29,385 nt of DNA from Acidobacteriota bacterium (lineage in GTDB: Bacteria > Acidobacteriota > Terriglobia > Acidiferrales > UBA7541): NCBI GenBank assembly GCA_003161495.1, contig PMOP01000449.1, positions 314 to 29,698 of the forward strand, read 5' to 3'. The notes below the pieces were generated by a model. The model did no database searches, was not told the origin of the DNA, and saw only the letters and a list, made by a program, of their open reading frames with translations. The translations under genes and the position numbers were made by a program. Positions 24,825 to 29,385 of this stretch are shown here, in pieces; position 1 is the first letter of the stretch, and every line of letters starts with the position of its first letter.

Positions 24825-25113
24825 CGAGTTGCTCTGTAATTTTTATCGGCGGCAGTGCGGCCCCGACCTGCCGGGGCGCGGCGCGCTCGATGGCGTCCAG
24901 CCGTTTTTCCTGGTCGAGCGCGATGGAAAGCAGGATGGCCTCCATCGGGTTGTCGCTCGCCTGATAGGTGGCCGCCTGGGTGTAGGAGCGCACGCGGCGA
25001 AACAGGCGGTCGAAATATTCCTGATCCTCGCGGCGCAGCGCGCGGCGAAATTTCGACCAGCGCGCGATGGCGTCGTCGACCAATTGCCGGAATGTGGGAA
25101 CGGTGCGGCCCAT
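24637..25113 (-). CDS. small conserved protein of unknown function, DUF8156-like
   Basis: A 158-residue protein. The N-terminal half is a charged helical domain (MGRTVPTFRQLVDDAIARW, FRRALRREDQEYFDRLFRRV, MEAILLSIALDQEKRL) that matches, from memory, a short family annotated as DUF8156 in archaea and various bacteria. The C-terminal half is disordered and has four tandem tetrapeptides (PDTQ, LDTQ, LNTQ, PDTS). The end of the gene overlaps the start of the DNA polymerase gene by 188 nt in another frame. It has no visible ribosome site; instead a 7-nt tandem repeat lies just before the ATG. The tight linkage to the polymerase suggests an accessory or processivity role, which is inference. Confidence 0.75.
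   Translation of the reverse strand: MGRTVPTFRQLVDDAIARWSKFRRALRREDQEYFDRLFRRVRSYTQAATYQASDNPMEAILLSIALDQEKRLDAIERAAPRQVGAALPPIKITEQLDAPRNPDENEQPDTQLDTQLNTQPDTSRRLNFDQRMAPRSLPEPARDDAVADQPGPDAPPAD
24749..24796. repeat. 12-nt tandem repeat, four units, in a two-frame overlap
   Basis: Four imperfect 12-nt units (pattern GTGTCGGGTTGC; the second is most diverged) lie where the DUF8156-like gene and the polymerase gene overlap. Because 12 is a multiple of three, each unit adds four residues to both proteins: PDTQ-like in one and SPTH/SSTH-like in the other. Confidence 0.75.
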
Positions 25114-25121
25114 GGGTGTCC

Positions 25122-25152
25122 GTGATTCGTGACTTGTGATTCGTGATTCGTG
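25122..25152. repeat. 7-nt tandem repeat next to a start codon
   Basis: GTGATTC, GTGACTT, GTGATTC, GTGATTC and a final GTG run head to tail. The array ends 8 nt from the ATG of the DUF8156-like gene, in the place of its ribosome site. Confidence 0.7.
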
Positions 25153-25184
25153 CCGCTTCTTCTCCGTGTTCTCTGTGCTCTTTC

Positions 25185-25260
25185 CTCTGTGTTCTCTGTG
25201 TTAAATATTTTTTCTTCGCCGCAGAAAAAGAAAAAACCTTTCAACACAGAGAGCACAGAG
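25185..25260. repeat. inverted repeat of CTCTGTG type
   Basis: CTCTGTGTTCTCTGTGTT (25185-25202) pairs with AACACAGAGAGCACAGAG (25243-25260) with one mismatch in 18. The 40-nt spacer holds T-rich and A-rich tracts that can pair further. Additional TCTGTG copies lie just to the left (25163-25180). It lies between the RecA-like and DUF8156-like genes. Confidence 0.75.
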
Positions 25261-25273
25261 AAAACCAAAGAGT

Positions 25274-25354
25274 GCTGTAGCCCGCCTCTTCAGAGGCGGG
25301 GAATTTGATGATCGACGTCAGAAAAGCCCCGGGTCTGAAGACCCGGGCTACAGC
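25274..25354. repeat. paired REP-like hairpins overlapping the RecA-like gene end
   Basis: Unit 25274-25301 (CCGCCTC/GAGGCGG hairpin) and unit 25327-25354 (CCGGGTC/GACCCGG hairpin) face each other with GCTGTAG tails outward and a 25-nt spacer. The same two hairpin variants form the 15279-15349 element with tails inward. The TGA stop of the RecA-like gene (25290-25292) lies inside the left hairpin. Confidence 0.88.
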
Positions 25355-25991
25355 CCTTCTCCCCAACCAGGCGCAGCTTGCCATTCTCTCCATCGAGCGC
25401 GAATCGCCACAGCTCGGTGGCCTGCGCCGCAAGCTGCGTGAACATCGCGCCGCGCGGCGCCGCACCGCCGGAACGCGCGGTTGCAAACGACGTCGCATCG
25501 GAAAATACCGCGACGCCCAGCGGCAACGGACGGAGCGCCCTCAGCGCGTCCAGCGCATGGCGGAACGCCACGGACGCATCGCGGTCGCGCACGTCTTCAT
25601 CGAAGTACAGATCCGGCAGCGCCGTCACAATCAGCGCGTCGGCGGCAAATGTTTCGACGAAGCGCGGCACGCGCACCAGCAGTTCGGTCAACTGAAAGCA
25701 GGTGAACGCCCGCGCCACGCGGATGCGCTGGTTGAATTCCGCCGCGGCGATTCCCCGCTGCCGCGCCAGGCGCGCAATCAGCAACGGATCAAACCGGTTC
25801 GCTCCGTCCAGGCACAGCACCCGCTTCCCTTCGCCCAGCAAACGCGGCAAAAAATAATGGAACAGCCGCGGCGTCTCCGGCCGCCCATAAAACACGGCGA
25901 GGCCAGCCGGCGGCAGCACCCAGGGCCTTCTCGGCAGCGGCGATGGCGCCACCGGCGCGGCGAGTGCGACGGGGATAGGGTCAGAAGCCAT
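25290..25991 (-). CDS. RecA/Rad51-like protein with degenerate Walker A
   Basis: A 233-residue protein whose core looks like a RecA/RadA/RadB-type ATPase: AVFYG then a P-loop-like segment, GEGKRVLCLDGANRFDPLLIARLAR, IRVARAFTCFQLTELL, and the Walker B-like strand ADALIVTALPDLYFDED. At the Walker A position the sequence is GRPETPRL (36-43), so the GK(T/S) residues are absent and ATP binding is doubtful. The last 20 residues (from about C214) and the stop codon come from the repeat at 25274-25354, so the natural C terminus may be lost. The gene precedes the DUF8156-like and DNA polymerase genes on the same strand, after a repeat-filled gap. By analogy with ImuA next to DnaE2 it may recruit or regulate the polymerase; this is not shown by sequence. 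Confidence 0.7.
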   Translation of the reverse strand: MASDPIPVALAAPVAPSPLPRRPWVLPPAGLAVFYGRPETPRLFHYFLPRLLGEGKRVLCLDGANRFDPLLIARLARQRGIAAAEFNQRIRVARAFTCFQLTELLVRVPRFVETFAADALIVTALPDLYFDEDVRDRDASVAFRHALDALRALRPLPLGVAVFSDATSFATARSGGAAPRGAMFTQLAAQATELWRFALDGENGKLRLVGEKGCSPGLQTRGFSDVDHQIPRL

Positions 25992-26207
25992 AACACGTTC
26001 CGGGGCCCGGGGTTGAATTTCAGTGTAGGCGAATAAAAAGCGAATGTACAGAGGAATCGTCGCGGCTCAGTGCGGGGGCTTCCGACCTATCGTTTTCTCT
26101 CCAAGCGATACCAAAGTTGTAGGCCGCAATTCAGAACGGAAAACCACATTTCCCCTGAATGTTCATAGACTTACAGGGAATTCCATTTTGAATCGGGAAA
26201 GAAGAGA

Positions 26208-28577
26208 TTAATTTACCGGATGCGCTTTGAAGCCGTGGGAAGCGAGGCTTTGCCGCGCTTCGACGATGTCTTTTTGGTTGCCGTAGGGACCCACTTCGAC
26301 ATGGTAGGACTGTGTCCATAACAGATTTTTGTGAACTAAGGAGGAGTGGAAACCCAGTTGGGTCAGTTTGTCCACCGCCTCATCCGCCTTGGTCTCATCC
26401 TTGAACCCTCCCACCTCCAAATACAAGGCGGGCGTCTTGGATGCATCGCCGCTGGCCTTCTCCGGGCTCGGCGGATTTACTCGCGCAACGGCCGGCTCGG
26501 CCACAAAGTTTGCTTGGGACAAATTTATCGTGCTTTCCGAAGCCATATAGCTTGTGTCATCTGCCGGTGTCAGCATCGCAGGCTGCACCGGACTTGCGAT
26601 GGTCTGCAGTTGAGTGGAGTTGTGCGCATCGGGATAGGCCGACCGCTTGTCCATGCGAATGGGGCGAATAGGCGCTATCGAGCGTTTCACGGGTTGAGAA
26701 GAAACCTTTGGAGAGACTACCGGCGGCTCAGCAGGGGCCGGCGATTGAGTTTTTTCATCGCCAACTCTGGAACTTCCGTACAGGTCAACCTCATGCGATG
26801 CAATCGGGTCGAGAGAATTCCCAGACGGCCTCGATGGAAACTCGGAAAAAGAACCATTGCCCGCGGCAACAGACGTCCCAGAATTCTGGCCAGCGACCGG
26901 GGCGGTCTGCGCATTGATCGTTGCGGGCTTCCATCCTCCGAATAACAGGAAGACGGCTACGGCCGCGGCCATGCCCGCCACGCCGAGCATTGCCGTGGGT
27001 TCCTTTTGGATTCCCGGCAGAGCGCTCCAATCTTCCCGGATTAGAAAAGCTTTCGCATTTTCAGCGCCCTGGCGCGAGCGGTTGCGAATCTCACGTTCCG
27101 CGCGCATGACCCATCGGTTGATGGAAGCCTCCAGTGGACTGAGGGGCCTGGCTTTTTCGGCCTTCACTAGAGCGATCTCAAGCTGATCGACGGACTGAAA
27201 ACGTCTTGCGGGATCCTTTTGCAGGCACTTCATAATCACTTTGTCGATGGCGCCTGAAAGCTGGGGCATGAGTTCGCGGGGACGTTTCGGATACACCTGA
27301 ATTTGCTTCAAGGCCACGGCCACCGGGGTGTCCCCGCTGAAGGCCGCGACTCCCGTAATCATTTCGTAGAGCAGCAGGCCCAGCGCATAAATATCGGTGC
27401 CTGCGCTGACAGGTTTGAGTTCAGCTTGCTCGGGGGCCATGTAGGCCGGTGTGCCGACAATCGTGCCGGTCATTGGACCATCACGCTGGATCATTCGGGC
27501 GATGCCGAAATCCATAATCTTCACGTTACTTTTGCGGTCCAGCATGACATTTGCGGGCTTCAAGTCTCGATGCACGATTCCCTGCGCATGGGCCTCGCGG
27601 AGACCGGCGCAAATTTGCCGCGCGATTTCCAGGGCTTCGTTCAAAGGCAGGGATCCTACGCGATATAGCCGGGACAACAGGCTCTCGCCTTCGACAAATT
27701 CCATGGAAGTATAGGCGGTGCCGTTGGAGCGGTTGAAATCATGGATTCGGCAAACATTCTTGTGCGTGATTTTGCGGGAGAGGCACAACTCTCTTTTGAA
27801 ATTTTCCTGGACGTCCGGGTCGGAAGCGACCTCAGGCTTGAGAATCTTCAGAGCGACAATTTCACCCGTTTCGAGGTCGCGAACTTTATAAATCATGCCG
27901 GTCCCGCCGGTGCCAATTTGGGACAAGGCTTCGTATCGTGCCGGAATATGGGAGGAGGCTGACCGCCTTTCCTGCATATCACGGTAGGCTTGGGCATCGG
28001 TCCAGACCACTTCGAAGATGTCTTCCTTTTCCGTACGCCCGTCGATGGTGAGCTTGCTCAGCCACTGGCACTGCAGGTCGGGATCTTTCGATATTTCCTC
28101 ATACATGGGACGGGAGATAAGAATTTGCGCCGGCGCCGTGCGTTTTACGATGCGCGCGGTAACATTGACCACGTCCCCGAATAAATCGTGTCCCTTGCGG
28201 AAGCCTGTGCCTGTATGAATGCCAATGCGGACCTCTACGCGTTGGTCGTCCGGCAGGGTCGAATTGAGTTTCAGGAATTGGCGCTGGATCTCCACGGCGG
28301 CACGAACGGCCGAGCCGGGATTAGGGAATTCCGCCATTGCGGAATCGCCGATTGTCTTAACTACTTTGCCGTCATAGCGTTCGATAGCACCGGCGGCCAG
28401 CTCGTCGTGGCGGTGCAGCATCACCAGCCCGGCTGTGTCGCCATTGCGCTCAAAGAAGCTGGTCGAGCCGACTACGTCGGTAAAGAGCACCGTCAAGGCA
28501 TTCTTGTGCCTGCGGAGTTGCTCGTCGATCTTCGCCCGAGCCTTCAGGAGCGCGTTGACATCATCTGCGGGATGCAT
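26208..28577 (-). CDS. class III nucleotide cyclase - Ser/Thr kinase - TM - SPOR fusion
   Basis: A 789-residue signalling protein. Residues 25-195 are a class III cyclase with all key residues: metal Asp34 (LFTDVVGS) and Asp78 (TIGDS), ATP-specifying Lys74 and Asp131, and Asn138/Arg142. Residues 215-470 are a Hanks-type kinase: IGTGGTGMIY glycine loop, K244, E263, HRDLKPAN (336-343), DFG (356-358) and APE (381-383). A transmembrane helix at about 530-548 leads to a Ser/Pro/Ala-rich linker and a C-terminal SPOR domain (about 710-789, LYLEVGGFKDETKADEA, YHVEVGPYGN). SPOR domains bind denuded peptidoglycan, so the outside end may sense cell-wall state and the cytosolic end may make cAMP and phosphorylate proteins. 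The start ATG at 28577 has a weak ribosome site; a TATAAT (28696-28701) lies upstream on this strand. Confidence 0.93.
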   Translation of the reverse strand: MHPADDVNALLKARAKIDEQLRRHKNALTVLFTDVVGSTSFFERNGDTAGLVMLHRHDELAAGAIERYDGKVVKTIGDSAMAEFPNPGSAVRAAVEIQRQFLKLNSTLPDDQRVEVRIGIHTGTGFRKGHDLFGDVVNVTARIVKRTAPAQILISRPMYEEISKDPDLQCQWLSKLTIDGRTEKEDIFEVVWTDAQAYRDMQERRSASSHIPARYEALSQIGTGGTGMIYKVRDLETGEIVALKILKPEVASDPDVQENFKRELCLSRKITHKNVCRIHDFNRSNGTAYTSMEFVEGESLLSRLYRVGSLPLNEALEIARQICAGLREAHAQGIVHRDLKPANVMLDRKSNVKIMDFGIARMIQRDGPMTGTIVGTPAYMAPEQAELKPVSAGTDIYALGLLLYEMITGVAAFSGDTPVAVALKQIQVYPKRPRELMPQLSGAIDKVIMKCLQKDPARRFQSVDQLEIALVKAEKARPLSPLEASINRWVMRAEREIRNRSRQGAENAKAFLIREDWSALPGIQKEPTAMLGVAGMAAAVAVFLLFGGWKPATINAQTAPVAGQNSGTSVAAGNGSFSEFPSRPSGNSLDPIASHEVDLYGSSRVGDEKTQSPAPAEPPVVSPKVSSQPVKRSIAPIRPIRMDKRSAYPDAHNSTQLQTIASPVQPAMLTPADDTSYMASESTINLSQANFVAEPAVARVNPPSPEKASGDASKTPALYLEVGGFKDETKADEAVDKLTQLGFHSSLVHKNLLWTQSYHVEVGPYGNQKDIVEARQSLASHGFKAHPVN

Positions 28578-28824
28578 CAGAAGCGAAGTATGCGGTTGAG
28601 GACGGGAGATACCAATGGCTCAGAGGTAACAAACTGGTAGTACGGATGTACTTGGGAACGGAATTTCCACCGGACTGATTGAATTTAAACGACTGATTAT
28701 ACAGGTGATATAGGACCCCCGAACAGGAAGGCGGGCAAGTGGACCCTTTGGCGCCTTCAGAGCCGGGTCGGGAAATCCAAGTGCTGAGGTAGCTTACCGG
28801 GCCTACTGACGAAAGGCCGTCCCC

Positions 28825-29385
28825 TTATGTGGGGAACAATAAAGGCTCAGCGGGGGGTTCTGAAGCGATGCGGTCAAGTTCCGGGTAACGATGGCGGAGC
28901 GGTTCGGGAACTTTGACCTTTGCGTGCGTCAGCAGGTGGACGAGCTGCAGGGCGTTCACGATACCCTTGCCCTCAAAATGGTTGTTGGTAATGACAAATG
29001 TGGAGTCTCCACCTTGCGCCACGTGCTGGATGCGGGCGGCCCAGGGCTCAAGTTCCTTCTCGGTGTAGAGATAGTTGTAGCGCTCCGAGGACGGCACCGC
29101 GGGATCGTCGCTAAACCAAGTGTCGTAGCGGCGGCCGTGCAGCCGGACGTAGGCAACGCGGGAGGTCGTGCGTTCGCTTGGCTTGATCGAGCGGCCGATA
29201 ATGGGCTGGTCGATATTGCAAAAGCCCACGCCGCGCTCGTGCAGCATCGCATAGAAAGCTTTATCGTTCCAGGTGGCGTGGCGGACCTCCACCACCAGCG
29301 GGTAATCGGAAAACTGCTTCAGGAGCTTGTTCAAATACGCGATACTTTCATCGGTCCGGTGGAACGAGAAAGGAAACTGGAGAAG
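28825..29385 (-). CDS. DUF72 family protein, 5' end beyond the window
   Basis: C-terminal 186 residues or so of a DUF72 (YecE-like) protein, a TIM-barrel family without an established activity. The frame is open to the right edge of the window, and LLQFPFSFHRTDE before the first internal start is family-like, so the true N terminus lies outside. Family landmarks are LVVEVRHATW, NIDQP, VAYVRLHGRRYDTW, FVITNNHFEGKGIVNALQL and the PEPL near the end. A GTTCCCC/GGGGAC hairpin overlaps the stop codon and may help end transcription. The next gene on the strand, the cyclase-kinase, begins 247 nt downstream; that gap holds no recognised gene. Confidence 0.92.
   Translation of the reverse strand, partial: LLQFPFSFHRTDESIAYLNKLLKQFSDYPLVVEVRHATWNDKAFYAMLHERGVGFCNIDQPIIGRSIKPSERTTSRVAYVRLHGRRYDTWFSDDPAVPSSERYNYLYTEKELEPWAARIQHVAQGGDSTFVITNNHFEGKGIVNALQLVHLLTHAKVKVPEPLRHRYPELDRIASEPPAEPLLFPT

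Noticed and set aside
25122..25260. Possible CRISPR-like array of short repeats.
   Set aside because: Units are 7 nt and have no spacers; the rest is one inverted repeat. There are no cas genes.
28700..28824. A GC-rich structured stretch in the gap between the DUF72 and cyclase-kinase genes, with a faint likeness to a cyclic di-GMP riboswitch (GAGGTAGCTTACCGGG).
   Set aside because: The resemblance is on the strand opposite to the downstream gene, and the conserved core of the riboswitch cannot be built. A covariance-model search would settle it.

Overview
The window reads as a chromosomal segment of a GC-rich, Gram-negative bacterium, most probably an acidobacterium (Acidobacteriota, Terriglobia-like). 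This is an inference. It rests on an Oar-type TonB-dependent receptor with an N-terminal carboxypeptidase-like domain, a secretin fused to a cohesin-like domain, a Ser/Thr kinase fused to a nucleotide cyclase, many lone metabolic genes, and several families of small intergenic palindromes. I see no rRNA, tRNA, tmRNA, CRISPR array, insertion sequence or prophage.

Layout. 1-5.1 kb (minus strand): SmpB, leucyl aminopeptidase PepA, a membrane-anchored SrpA-type catalase-like peroxidase whose stop overlaps the start of a cytochrome b561 gene, and a variant Fpg/Nei DNA glycosylase. 5.2-8.7 kb (plus): a compact type II secretion/pilus operon with a lipoprotein secretin carrying a C-terminal cohesin-like domain and two pseudopilins, the first with a Gly/Ala-rich insertion. 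8.8-12.7 kb (minus): an FAD-dependent amine-oxidase-type enzyme and the TonB-dependent receptor. 13-18 kb: a secreted esterase, an ACMSD-like amidohydrolase with a good promoter, an MFS transporter and an exported LolA-like protein. 18-22.3 kb: a Tat-exported multicopper oxidase, then a small signalling group (lone PAS protein, PilZ-like protein, membrane diguanylate cyclase). 22.4-26 kb (minus): a family B DNA polymerase with a small unknown protein and a RecA/Rad51-like protein that lacks a Walker A lysine. 26.2-28.6 kb: a class III cyclase, Ser/Thr kinase, TM and SPOR fusion. The right edge cuts a DUF72 gene.

The most notable signal is the invasion of genes by small palindromic elements. 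A perfect 24-bp inverted repeat with a 19-nt spacer sits in frame inside the DNA polymerase gene, at what should be the tip of the fingers domain. The same 24-mer occurs at the left edge of the window. Related or different palindromes supply the last codons and/or stop codon of the polymerase gene, the RecA-like gene and the FAD oxidoreductase gene. The polymerase locus also has a roughly 160-190 nt overlap of two reading frames containing a 12-nt tandem repeat that keeps both frames open. Together the polymerase, the RecA-like protein and the small protein look like a little-characterised DNA repair or lesion-synthesis module, by loose analogy with ImuA/ImuB/DnaE2; that function is inference only.
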